NCBI RefSeq assembly: GCF_037975245.1
Contig: NC_092568.1
Coordinates: 32,770,501 to 32,834,500 of the forward strand
From: Apostichopus japonicus
Lineage: Eukaryota; Echinodermata; Holothuroidea; Aspidochirotida; Stichopodidae
Direction of reading: 5' to 3'
DNA length: 64,000 nucleotides
Below the pieces are notes generated by a model, which ran no database searches, was not told the DNA's origin, and worked only from the letters and a program-made list of their open reading frames with translations. A program made the translations under genes and the position numbers. Each line of letters begins with the position of its first letter. The stretch's first letter is position 1. Positions 49,683-61,254 of the stretch are shown one piece after another.

Positions 49683-52549
49683 TATTATTATTATTTTTTA
49701 TTATTATTATTAAAACTTTATTTTGAGAGGGTAACTCGTTTAGCCGAAGCTAATCTCCCACGAGGCCCTCGTACAATACAAAAATGGATAAATATCAAAT
49801 AAAATATATAAGTATAAAACTAGAAGGTAGCAAATTAAAAAATGCTAAATGAAGTATGAAATTATGAATGGTATAAGCGAATAAGATTCATAAACTACGA
49901 TCAAAATGAAATAAGAATAATATGCATATTAAAATTAAACAAAGTGTATAAAATCAATAGAAACAAAATCACACAATTACTGATCAAGAACTTTCGAATA
50001 AAACGAGGAGAGCAATAAAACATGTCATTACTTGATAAAACGTTGAACTAATCTTTTAAAACTACTTAAGCTGTTTGCATTTTTTATTTCATTTGGTAGT
50101 GCGTTCCATTGTTTTGCAGCAATGTGGGGGAATCTTTTCCTGTGGAATTCAGTTTTTCCTCTAGTTAGAAAGAGCCCCTGCAGATGATGTAGTTGAACGT
50201 AGGCCATATGTATGTACATCATGAGTGTACTCAAACATTTCTTTCATGTAAGACGGGGCAAGTCCGTGGAGTGATTTATATACCATAACCAGCCGTTTCA
50301 TATTAAGACGTTCATTGAAAGTATGCCATCCAAGTCTTTGAAAAAGGTCGCTGGACCTTTCATCATAAGTAGCATCTAGTATTATTCGGGCTGCAGATTT
50401 TTGAAGCTTTTCTATTCGGTCAATATATCCCTGGTTGCATGAACCCCATGTGAGATTACAATAATCCATGAATGGCTGAATATAGCCATTATAGTATAAC
50501 ACACATGTAGGGATGTCGATAAATCCTCTAATTCTTCTTAAGAGTGCTCTTCTACTACTTATGGTATTACAAACAAAATCAATTTGGTCATTCCATGTAA
50601 GATTTGCATCAATCCTGACACCTAGAAGCTTCTCTGATGAAGAATTACTTAGCAGCTCGTTATGTATCATCACATTTAGATTGTTGGAATTTAGAGTAAT
50701 TTGCTTATGCTTAGAACATATTAACATGCTTTTCGTTTTCTCAGTATTAATAACCATCTTATTTTGCTGACACCAATTGTATATATGTTTAGCATCTTCA
50801 TTTAATTTAATAGACAGCTCATCAATACTCTTATCACTAACATGAAATGTAGTATCGTCTGCATACATATCCGCAGAACAATGTGCAAGACATACATCTA
50901 AATCATTAATATAAAGTAAAAATAAGAGTGGCCCAAGAATTGAACCTTGTGGTACACCACTTGTAACGTACATTGGGGTTGATCTTTCCCCGTTTGAAAA
51001 TACACTTTGTGTTCTGTTATACAGATATGTCTGAAACCATTTAATTGAAGTATCTGAACATTGGTAAATTTTCATTTTTTCTAATAGGATATCATGATCT
51101 ACTAGGTCGAATGCTTTTCTTAAATCTAGCATAATTGAGCCAATTAAATATCCTTCATCAATATTTTTCATCCAACAATCTATCAAATTAAGCAAGGCCG
51201 TTTCACATGAATGTTTGGCTCTAAACCCAGACTGAGTCACCCTTAGTAAGCCGAAATTATCTACATATCTATATAATTCATGGTGAACATGTTTCTCTAA
51301 GATTTTTGACACTACTGGAAGTACCGCTATCGGTCTATAATTAGCTGGGTCTAAGGGGGACCCGCTTTTGTGAATCGGGATAACTTTAGCCGACTTCCAT
51401 ATCGATGGAAATACGTTTTCTCGAATACTAAGATTTAAGATATGGGTAAGACTTGGTGCAATATATCGTGCACTTTTCTTTAAAATGTAGGCACTTAATT
51501 CATCGGTACCAGTGGCTTTAGTAGTGTCAAGGTTTATAAGATACTTAAAAGACAAACTCATGTGTAACTTCCGGTATATTGAAACAAGCGTCTATTGGTA
51601 ATTTAGTGGATACATATCGATTCAAGGATTCATGTCTTCTGTTTATAGGTTGTTTGTTGTCTTCATCATCATTTACATATTTTTTTGATACAGAGGTAAA
51701 AAATAAATTAAAGGCATCAGCAATTTCTTTTGCATCGGTTACACTCTTGCCATTTAGTTCAAGGAGTGTTGTTTCGCTTGAATTTGGGTAATTAAATGAT
51801 GATTGAGCATTTCTTAAAATCTGCCACAGTTCTTTTGTATTTCCACTGTTTTTGGAAATAGCACTTTTAAAATAATCCTGTTTAGATTGACGAATAAGGG
51901 ATGTTGTTTTGTTTCTCCAAAAACGATATAGCGTAGGTTCATTGGCTTTTGCATTGTCCCTATTTTTTATTGCAGATTTTATTTCTGTGTTCATCCAAGC
52001 AGGTTGATACTTTCTCTTAATCCTTTTTATTTTCTGAGGGGCGTGCTTGTTTACAATACTAATCAATGCATTTTCCCACATTTTAAGTGCCTTTTCTTGA
52101 TTTAATTCAGAAATTATACTGTGCCAATTGAATTACCGCAGGTCTTGCAAAAACAATTCATCATCTATATTTTTCACTGCCCTATATGTAATTGAGGTGT
52201 GCTTGTTTTTCTTTGTTTGTTTCTCTTTATGACACAGGGAAAAGTACACCGGAAAATGATCGCTCAATCTGATATGTGGTACTCGAATATTTTTTACCAT
52301 TTCACTATCAGTAGTATATATATGGTCAATTAGAGAGCATGTGTTTTCGGTAACTCTGGTTGGTTCCTTTACCATTTGTTTCAAGTTAAAATGATTTACA
52401 GTGTGTTCCCATTTCTTATTATTATTACTTTCATTTAAGATGTTAAAATTAAAATCTCCTATGACAACAATATCTTGACATGTACCATATGGTATATTTA
52501 ACATGTTATGAAAGGTGTTTATCCATTCAGCTCTATCCATTCAGATCAT
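49683..52549 (-). mobile_element. 5'-truncated non-LTR retrotransposon (CR1/L2/Jockey-type LINE)
   Basis: Flanked by TCAGGCAT at 49675-49682 and 52550-52557. On the minus strand it starts inside the endonuclease domain, continues through the reverse transcriptase, and ends in a 3' UTR with AAAATAAAG and an (AAT)n tail. The tail of short repeats rather than poly-A fits the CR1/L2/Daphne side of the Jockey superfamily. 5' truncation and TSD show target-primed insertion into the outer DNA element. Confidence 0.92.
50028..52540 (-). pseudogene. LINE ORF2 remnant: endonuclease (partial) and reverse transcriptase
   Basis: Endonuclease end: VVIGDFNFNILN and SLIDHIYTTD near 52450-52320. An in-frame stop at 52133-52135 splits it from the linker (52132 to about 51553), where VTHEFVF should run on into KYLINLDTTKATG but one extra T shifts the frame. 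The RT reading from 51561 carries DLRKAFD, SGVPQGSILGPLLF and the catalytic YADDT. A second frameshift near 50180 separates it from the normal C-terminus ending NALPNEIKNANSLSSFKRLV. So one nonsense change and two frameshifts: inactive, but not very old since motifs are intact. Confidence 0.92.
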
Positions 52550-52649
52550 TCAGGCATGAATGATCGCCGTCCTGGGGGATGGGTCTAAGGGGAGGGGTGG
52601 ACAATTTTTGCTTTCGAAGAAGGGCTGAAATGCCAAATGGTGCCATATG

Positions 52650-53492
52650 CATGGGCGGCGATCCGTACTTCCGAGTGAGGGGGGGGGGGATATGACCTTG
52701 TTGACTATCTAAGCGTAGCGCCACCATGAGTTGGCGCGAAGCGTACAAGAAAATTTTGGGATTAACAAACCCTCTAGATGGCCGGAAACGGCACTTCCCG
52801 AGGTTTCCAAGCGGCATATACCCAACTTTAAAATAGGGATGTCATCTCCGAAATATCTCATAATCAGGATCCAAAATACCTTTTTTTTAATTTCGGGTGT
52901 TATTTTGGGAAAATTGCCCCTGTCAATCTTGTTTCAGGCGCAACGTTAGAATGTTCGAGAGCTCTTTTATATTATTCGATGAAGAAAATGGCCTCATGCA
53001 GGCTATGATAGGCCTATACACATGCAATAAACAATTACATATAGTTAACATTCCTAGGTACCGATTGCTAGGGCATCCAGGTGAAACGTGTATTAAGCAT
53101 TACCCTGGTAACATGAGATTCTCAGCTCTTCGAGGGAACATGTACGTGTGTAGGCCTACTATAGGGCCTATATGAATACTATGAGGTTGCATATATGTAC
53201 TATATCAATACCGTGGGCGCAATAATACATTTTGTTGTTATAGGGCCAATGAAGCCTACAGTCAACTATTCTTGCTTTATAAAGACGCTTTATTTGAAAA
53301 GATCGCACTGCGTTTATGGTAGGCGAGAAATGAAGCTAAAAAAGAGCCGTACATTAACGATGATGCATAAATGTAGGCATGAAAATATTCTTATCCCTGG
53401 CATTTGGTGGGGGGATATGGTGTATTACATCCCCTCCACCCATTTTCATGGGGGATATATCCCCTTCCCCCCCCCCAGGATCGCCGCCAATG
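52650..53492. mobile_element. hAT-like MITE, 843 bp, perfect 8-bp TSD (inner)
   Basis: Flanked by GCCATATG at 52642-52649 and 53493-53500. Ends CATGGGCGGCGATCC and, reversed, CATTGGCGGCGATCC, each followed by a G run. Contains AGCGCCACCATGAGTTGGCG near 52718 and GCCGGAAACGGCACTTC near 52780, both shared with the element at 57004-57861. Confidence 0.9.
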
Positions 53493-53849
53493 GCCATATG
53501 TGATCCATTTTTCGACCTTAATAATAAGCAACATTTCCAGTAAATATAGACACAAAATGCACAATTTAGTATGGCTGGCATGTCACTTAGTGTTTATAGT
53601 GATAATACAAACACAATTACCATCTATGTTTCTAAAACTATTATGCCGCCGAACTTCGCCAGAACCTTTTTTTGGCAAACAAAAAATAAAGCATACGGGA
53701 GGGGGGGGGGGGTTGAGCGATCACCGACATCTCACTTAAAGGTCGTCATCAATTTTTTTTTTTTTTTTTTTTGCTAAACTTCTTTTTTTTGGTGACGGCC
53801 AATAGGGGGGCTCGCGCCTGTTGCGCCCCCCCCCCTGGATACGCCCCTG

Positions 53850-53873
53850 ATATATATTTATATATATATATAA

Positions 53874-53908
<35 letters not shown>

Positions 53909-53942
53909 AATATATATATATAAATATATACATATTTATATT

Positions 53943-53992
<50 letters not shown>
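53850..53992. repeat. AT microsatellite
   Basis: Long alternating TA run with TTTATA variants, the right-hand part of the AT tract into which the outer element inserted (left part 49600-49637). Confidence 0.95.
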
Positions 53993-53993
<1 letters not shown>

Positions 53994-53999
53994 CCCCCT

Positions 54000-56990
54000 A
54001 TGGATTGAAACTATTCGCTTGATTTGATTGAAATAAACACTTCGGAGTCTTTGGCGTCACAGCAACCATAGCGTCGAATCGGACGTGGTATATTTCTTTT
54101 CAATGAACATATAACATTCATAGCTCAAAATACAAACATTCAATTTGGTTATAGATTTTTTTTTTATGAATTCTATACGATAAGACTCAGATTAAATTGA
54201 TTCAAATTGAAATTTAGACTTTTTAAATTGATATCTTCTTTTCGGATTTATTTGGCACACTCTGTCAGGTATATATTGAAAATTCATTTTTGGAACCAAA
54301 TTTAACCGCTAAAATGACATAAAGGATAATAAATATGGTCTCCACTCTCCGTATAGGAGGATGCTAGCATGTTGACAAATGCGTCAAAAGAGGATTAAAA
54401 CAGATATATAATTGCTTCCAAATTAACCATATTTTACTAGTCCCCACTCAAAGATTCCCCCTCCCCCTTCTCGTCAGCTATAATGAACCTTCCAATATTT
54501 TGTCCTATGTTTAAACAATTAAATGTGCTTTTCATGACCTTCAGTAACAGGTGTTTTATGTTAGGTGGTACCATAGAAACGCGTTTTTTTATAAACTTTA
54601 ATTATTATTATTTTTTTTTATCGACACAAAAGGAAGGTTATTGTAACCAAGTAAGAGGTGATACCCATTGATAATGATCCACTCGTTCGACATTTTATGA
54701 TTGAGGTGTGCAGCCGAGGGTATAACCTGGACTAAAATATAAGTACAAGACATCACTTTAACAGTAGCGTGCATTCTATCTATTCATTACCCCTTGAAAG
54801 GCAATCAACAAAACAAAAAATTCTTTTAACAGGAATCGCCCGGGCAAGTAATGATGGATTTCTCGAACAAAGTGACAATCTGTGAACGTGTCGACCGCGA
54901 AGGTCCTGCGCAAACTCCAAAAATTTACAAAAGGCGTGATGACGCGATTCGATCGAATTATACTTCAATAGTTGTTTTCTAATCATAACCATTCCATAAA
55001 AATAATAATAAAAAAAAATATCAAGGCACCCCCAAGGTTTAAGTGACTTTACGAGAATATTGTTACACCCCTAAATAATAAAAAAAGAAACCAAATAACT
55101 AGAATTATACGTAATTGACTTGTATAACTCTATGCATTACTAAACCTTAAAGAGATCCGAATCTCCCTATGTACATGGTCGTGTGGTTTCTAACAGCCTA
55201 GTTTGTAAACATATATCAATAAACTTCATCGCCAACATGATAAATCAGTGGCCATTGTTTGTTTTTTATGGTATTTGAGTTATTCCAGTTGTATTTTATA
55301 ACCCGATTATACACCCCAGTGAAGAAAGAGGATGTTGTTTCTTATTGTTTTAATTGATTAAATGAATTTCAAAACGAGTCTTACTTTAATTCTTGTTATA
55401 CAATCAATTATTATAGGTGAATGCATCATTATATAAGCCTGTATATTGTTTTGTTTTGTCGACTCTATCAATATACTATATAAACATAGAGAAATTTATG
55501 GAATGATTTGTAAACAATGTTCACCTAAATAATTAATAAATAATGAAAGCGAAAGAAAGAACAAACCATAAAACAGACAGACAATTGTTTCCACTGATTT
55601 AAAGAACTGAAAATAACATTGGGCCGATTCATCGTTCGTACCCCACTCGTGTTATTATTTTCATGTGACGCATGCGCAGTATTGATTATCCTAAAAATAA
55701 GAAAGATAAAACACACAATAAAGTACTCTTGAAGATTCTGTCATAAAATTGTTAATGTTAATGAGCAAATTATGTTTCCTTCTATTGGATTTTTAATATT
55801 TCCTTGCCTATACTATTGCATACTCTATACCCTTGCAAATAGATTTGCATATATATACCCTCTGTTAGCGTAAACCCATAAAATTGTACAAAAAATAAAT
55901 ATATTTTAGACTTTCTACTCCATTATTTGAAATAACGTTTTTGGCTATAGCCATGCCAATGACCTTACACTGTTTTTGCTTATTTTCATCATTTAAACAT
56001 TCATCAAAATTAACTCCAACATTTGCCTCAAGAATGCATCTCGTGTCTATACAGTGAACAGTTAATTATAGTATAAACTAGACGGATTAAAAAACAACCG
56101 GCTAACGTGTCTGATTAAAATGGGACTATAAGTTCGACTGCATTACCTTGATTTCGGTTCAGTTTGATCAAGTTTAAAATGTATAGGCCTATAACTTTGC
56201 AAATATCGCGCATATACACTTTAAGCCAAGTCAAAATTAATCATATAGGCCAATCATGGGCTTTTCCCCTAGGGGGACACAATGTCATTTTTTTTTATTC
56301 TCCTGCTCAGAGCTATATTAGTCTCTGGTCTATAGATCGATGTTGATATTCATATATGGCCATTTGAGGCCTTTCAAAGGTTACATCGTAAACCAAAAGT
56401 ACCACTTAGATACAGCCATGAATCGTCCCACTGTGGCATTAACATCAGTTTTTGTGTCAAACTTTTGATAAACTACAAACAACAATAACACAAAAGTTCT
56501 TTAGCCGCAGAACATTTTTTTCCTTCATGTTTTGTTCTTGTATATATGTTATTAAATGGTATATACTTCACCCATGTATGCATTACATGTTTCAATATGT
56601 GTTGGTTGTCAACGTTACAGAGTATACATTTATTTATCATGCATGCGGTCATTACATAGGAAGGTATATCATGCTTGAACATTCCATTACAAGGATACAT
56701 AATGGCTGGTGAATAAACGGGGGGGGGGGGGGGTCAAAGACTATTAGTATTTTAATGAATTCCTTTTACTAATTCGAATTTCTTTTTTCTCGCCACGATA
56801 ATGCCTTTAATTGTCTTATTAGAAATATGTCATCATCAATTAACACTGAAAGACACCACCACAGAACATAAATGAAATAAAAAATGAATGAAAAGAAAAA
56901 ACCTCGCAATTTCTTTAAAAAACGGACCTCGTCCGATCCATTATTACAAGTATTAAATTGTCATTTTCATGATCTCTTCACGACGAAATA
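54000..56990. other. No gene recognised
   Basis: AT-rich unique-looking sequence with a G run at 56719-56733. No supported exon. Confidence 0.5.
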
Positions 56991-57003
56991 TGTGTACGTT
57001 ACG

Positions 57004-57861
57004 CATAGGCGTACGTGACCATTTCAGATTGGGGGGGGGGCAGAAACTTTTGTGCCCGAAAGTTCCCGTGACACTATCTAAACGGAGCGCCACCATAATT
57101 TGGCGCGTAGCGTTACAGATTTTTTTTGGCAAAAAATGTCTCTCAGATTGCCGGAAATGGCACTTCTGAGGCCTTTCAAATTGCATCTAAACATTCTTTA
57201 TTTTATAATCTCACGTTTTAGAAATTTACACTTCCCCAAAAATTTGGTAAATTAGAAGAAGAAAAAATGGTAACATCACTTTGAAGGGGAAAAATAGGAC
57301 AGTATTTTATTTTAACACAGTACTCAGCTACTTCCAGAAAAACCTACATTGCTCAACGACACGTAGGCGGGATAATGTCGCTGTGTCGGGTGAGACTGCA
57401 ATTTGTCTCACAAAAAAGTATAAAATATAACAAAGAATATGATATACCTGTACTTCTAGGCTTGTAGCCCCCCCCCCCCCACCATCCATGAAAAAGAAAA
57501 TGTTTCTTATATACACTCATGTCGGGGATGTCCAGGTATACAGTTGACTAGTTAGAACAAAATATTTACTGCGGTTTTTCTGTGGCCAAAGATGTCGATA
57601 ATCTTTTTCATCTCGTGTGATAAGACTGTGTTGGTGGTCTGCCTTTCTATGCTTAGTATTGCTAAATTCAAAACGCTCTCCACGGAATTGTCGGGCAATA
57701 ATTTGGAAAAGATTCGGGCAAGCTACTGAATATTTATATAAATTTGTTCTTTTTTCTCCTCTTATGCTGCCCGATTTTTTCAGGACTTTTGCCCGAATTT
57801 CTTGTCCTCTGGTAATTTGGGGGGGGGCAGTCTGCCCCTGCCCCCGCCTCGTACGCCTATG
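57004..57861. mobile_element. hAT-like MITE, 858 bp, perfect 8-bp TSD
   Basis: Flanked by ACGTTACG at 56996-57003 and 57862-57869. Ends CATAGGCGTACG and its exact inverse CGTACGCCTATG. Shares CTATCTAAxCGxAGCGCCACC and ATTGCCGGAAATGGCACTTC-type blocks with 52650-53492, so the two are members of one family. G/C runs lie just inside both ends. Confidence 0.92.
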
Positions 57862-58609
57862 ACGTTACGTCAACCGATACCTTGAATTATATGCAGCTTT
57901 TTCTTCAAAATTAAATAGCATATTTCTACCCCCCCCCCCCACACACACCTCTCTTCCCCTCCAACACGAAAACAGTTTTCTAGGTTAAATTCGATCGAAA
58001 TTATAGGTTAAAAATAACTTCGGGTTGAAGGTGTCTTTGGTTAGCTGCGATAAGTCGAAACGAACATATGTTTACAACCGTAGACGGTCACCTGAAATCG
58101 ATGTCGTCAAGGCTGCATATCTCTGGTACTAGTTGGGAGGGGGGGGGGGGGGTTGATCTACACTACATTGTAATTAGTAGTTGTAGACATTTTGTCGTGG
58201 TCTATCAAATTATAGCCTTCTTCGAAGCCGTCCTTCATGTCACAGACCGCATTCTATTGACAGTCGATATAAAGTCTTTCATAGTCTCATAGGCCTATTC
58301 AAAGATTTGTAAAGCAAGGACAAAGTTATTCAAATTGGAACAAGTTGAAAATAAGCACAGACGGTCTATAATCACCAACACACAGTTTTCTTGGAAACAA
58401 AGTGCCCTGGAAATTATAGAGGGTAATATTTTAGAGGTGACTGCCAGGGATTAATCCAATATTTTATCTTATATGAAAAAAAGGTTATAAACTGGGAAAC
58501 TATACATGTAGAATGCTTTCGTTGGTCAATACGTCGAACAATTTGATACAAACATCGGTGGTAGACGCATCATCACAAAGGTATGTTTCGATCTGGTTCT
58601 TTTTATAAT

Positions 58610-59180
58610 AATAAGCATCAGCATTATTATTATTATTATTGTCAGCAGTTCATTTTTTGTTATCATTATCGTCATCACCGTCGTCCACGGTATTGCCTAT
58701 GCTGTCGTTGACGTTACCATTATCTCTATATATCGCTATCACGCGTATACCGTTAAATTGCAGGTATCACTTTCGTTACCATTTTGGTCATCATTATATC
58801 TTTATCATAATATTTTAATCGTTAACGGTATTGCTATGTTTGTTGGTGACGTCATCGTCATCATTATCGTAACATTTTTCGGTATCGCCTTCCTTCATCC
58901 ATGGCTACCGTTATCTTTATCGGTCATCACTGTCGCTAGCGTTCTCGACAACTGCATGGTTGATATTTCTTTACGATTATCACTAGCGATATCGTCACTG
59001 TCTTCGCCATCGTTGTCGTTACTGCTGTCGCTGTCGTTTTCTTTATCGTTATCGCTACTGTTGCCGCTGTTGCTATACCGCTGTCGTTGTCGATACGGTT
59101 TCCGTGTTCATCCTCATTATGATACCACTATAGTATTATCATCATCTTCCCTGTCATCGTCCTCACCATCGGCGTTGGTG
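58610..59180. repeat. Cryptic trinucleotide (ATC/GTC) repeat
   Basis: About 570 bp dominated by TCATCG, TTATCG, TGTCGTT words in a loose three-base rhythm. This creates a long Leu/Ser-rich open frame on the plus strand that I regard as an artefact. Confidence 0.8.
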
Positions 59181-59269
59181 TTGCCGTACGTTCATTTGTG
59201 GTTACAAATGGAGCAAGCGGTAGTAAGACTGTATTTTCACTACTTATTGCTAATTTAATCAAACATTGC

Positions 59270-60890
59270 GAGTAGTACACAAACAACAATGTTGCAATTG
59301 ATTCATCTATAACATAGCGTACCTCTTAAAATGAACATGCAAGAGTAAATCTGAAATGCTCGACTTGTTTCTTCCATAATTTTGAAGGCAACATTGCCAA
59401 AACGACTATTCTGAGGCTAATTATGTAGCTTAGTAATATACATATAAAGGGGGGGGGGGGGGAGGGCAGCTTTGAGCGTCTTTTTTAGATCACTTATATA
59501 GTATACAGGGTCTAAACATCATATACTTACTCATTTAGATGTCGTTATAGTTGTTACTGGCAATTTTGATTTTGTTTTTTCGACACATGGGTGTTGTTGA
59601 CACTCAGAAGCAGATTTTCTGGGAGGAAAGCAGGATCGAAGGGATGGTTTCTCTTTTAGAAACGATTTCTACTTATTTTTAAAACCACGAAAAATGCTTT
59701 CAGTTTACATAAAGAAAATTATTATATGTATACAACATTGTAAAAGCACGGTATCTTCTGTGAAGATTCTAAACTTGAAACGCTGTTTTCGTTACAGCTC
59801 ATTGGATAGTAATTGTTTGTGGAGAACAATATAGAAATTGTAGGCCTATTCTATTTCTATAAGAATATAATATCACCTGACATATTTTAATAAATAAATA
59901 AATATTTTTATCTTGGGCAAGAAATTTAAATGAGCAAGAAACAAATACCTTAAAATCATGCGACCGTGTATATAGTTGTCAACTGTGCAACGATAAAATA
60001 GTCATTTGGTTTTATTCACTTCTATGTAAATCCAAATTGGTTGCTGATTTTGAAGCTATATTGTTCTTTCTTGAATCGTATTGAGAACTGCCGTGTAGCT
60101 TCTTCCACCCCCTCCCTAATTCACCCAATCGGAAGCCCTCTGGATGCCTCCTGGACCCCATGCCGAACTAGCCCCTCGCTCAAGTTCCATTTTATCTACG
60201 TACTGTGACTTCCTACGCCAACCCAAACCGCCCCCCCCCCCCCCTTCGCCGTCCCTCTAACAAAATTTCGTTCTCATTCTCATTCTTATTCATCCTCTCT
60301 TTAGTCCAAACTGTCTGGTCATGCCTCTGTCTGAGCGTGGCGTATATACGTGTAACGATTTGGATCATGTTAACACTCATATTTCACATGAATATAACTA
60401 TTGTCTTACGGAGCTTTTAAGAGAGCACTTGTCTGCTTCAGGCTTGTTTCAAAAGTTTGACTCTGGAGAAAACAGGTGGAGAAAAGACAATTTTCCAGTT
60501 TTTATTCTTCTATTTTTTTCAATTCTTTTTTTTGTTTTGCAATTAAATAAAAGAGCTATCAAATGTGAATTTATTTAACTTTAATATATTTGTCATTCGC
60601 GAGTAATAATTTCTAACATTCCTGCTTCTAAATCTTGACTCTGAGGAAACAGGTGGACAAAGAAAAGAGAGTGACTTATTGAAATGTTTCATAATAATAT
60701 TAACTGCTGCAATGTAACTTAGGTGGCAGATACTTGATACTAGGTCAGAATTCCCCCTCCCCCCCTAACCGCCCCTCTCACATTATGTGTACTAGTAAAT
60801 GCCATATAATATTAGAACCCGCACGCGTATATTTCATATTCTATTTATAGCATAGTTCAAACGTGCGCATGCACGGAGGTAAATCGATGT
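59270..60890. other. No gene recognised
   Basis: AT-rich, with G run at 59449-59463 and C run at about 60231-60244. No supported exon. Confidence 0.45.
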
Positions 60891-60998
60891 CAGTCAGTGA
60901 GTTCGGGTTTGATTCCCAGGGTCCTGTTTAATGCCCTGCGCGGTTCGATAAGCACTTTGGAATCTGCATCTATACGGAATAGCGCACACGGTTCGAGC

Positions 60999-61030
60999 AG
61001 GGAGTTGTTATGGAACCATAATAACTCCCT
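60999..61030. mobile_element. 32-bp palindrome flanked by 9-bp direct repeats
   Basis: Arms AGGGAGTTGTTATGG and CCATAATAACTCCCT around AA, one mismatch. GGTTCGAGC lies immediately on both sides (60990-60998 and 61031-61039). Looks like a minute insertion with a target-site duplication, or the remnant of an element. Confidence 0.6.
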
Positions 61031-61197
61031 GGTTCGAGCTGTTTTTCGGTGAATATGCTATTAATCGCCCATCTGAAATGACAGCAAAAAACAACACAAA
61101 TTTAAAAAAAAAATATTATCACGATATTTTCATTATTTTGTCCCGGTAAAAATGCAAATCATTCAACGTGTCTTATTGAAATTGTTAACTTGATCTT

Positions 61198-61213
61198 TAT
61201 ATATATATATATT

Positions 61214-61250
<37 letters not shown>
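61198..61250. repeat. AT microsatellite
   Basis: Alternating TA with TTTATATATAAA interruption, about 50 bp. Confidence 0.93.
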
Positions 61251-61251
<1 letters not shown>

Positions 61252-61254
61252 AAG

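Larger units (their letters stand above)
49638..53849. mobile_element. Outer inverted-repeat DNA element, interrupted by two later insertions
   Basis: Left end CAGGGGCGTATCCAGG at 49638, exact inverse CCTGGATACGCCCCTG ending at 53849. G runs follow both ends. Removing the LINE (49683-52549) and the inner MITE (52650-53492) leaves about 490 bp, a normal MITE size. The fragment between the two insertions matches part of the element at 43083-43443. The flanks are AT microsatellite, so the TSD cannot be defined. Confidence 0.82.

Noticed and set aside
58758-59258. 166-codon Leu/Ser-rich plus-strand frame resembling a membrane protein
   Set aside because: Explained by the cryptic trinucleotide repeat; hydrophobicity follows from TTATCG/TCATCG words.
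60895-60960. tRNA B-box-like GGGTTTGATTCCC suggesting a tRNA-derived SINE
   Set aside because: No matching A box at the right distance and no foldable cloverleaf seen.
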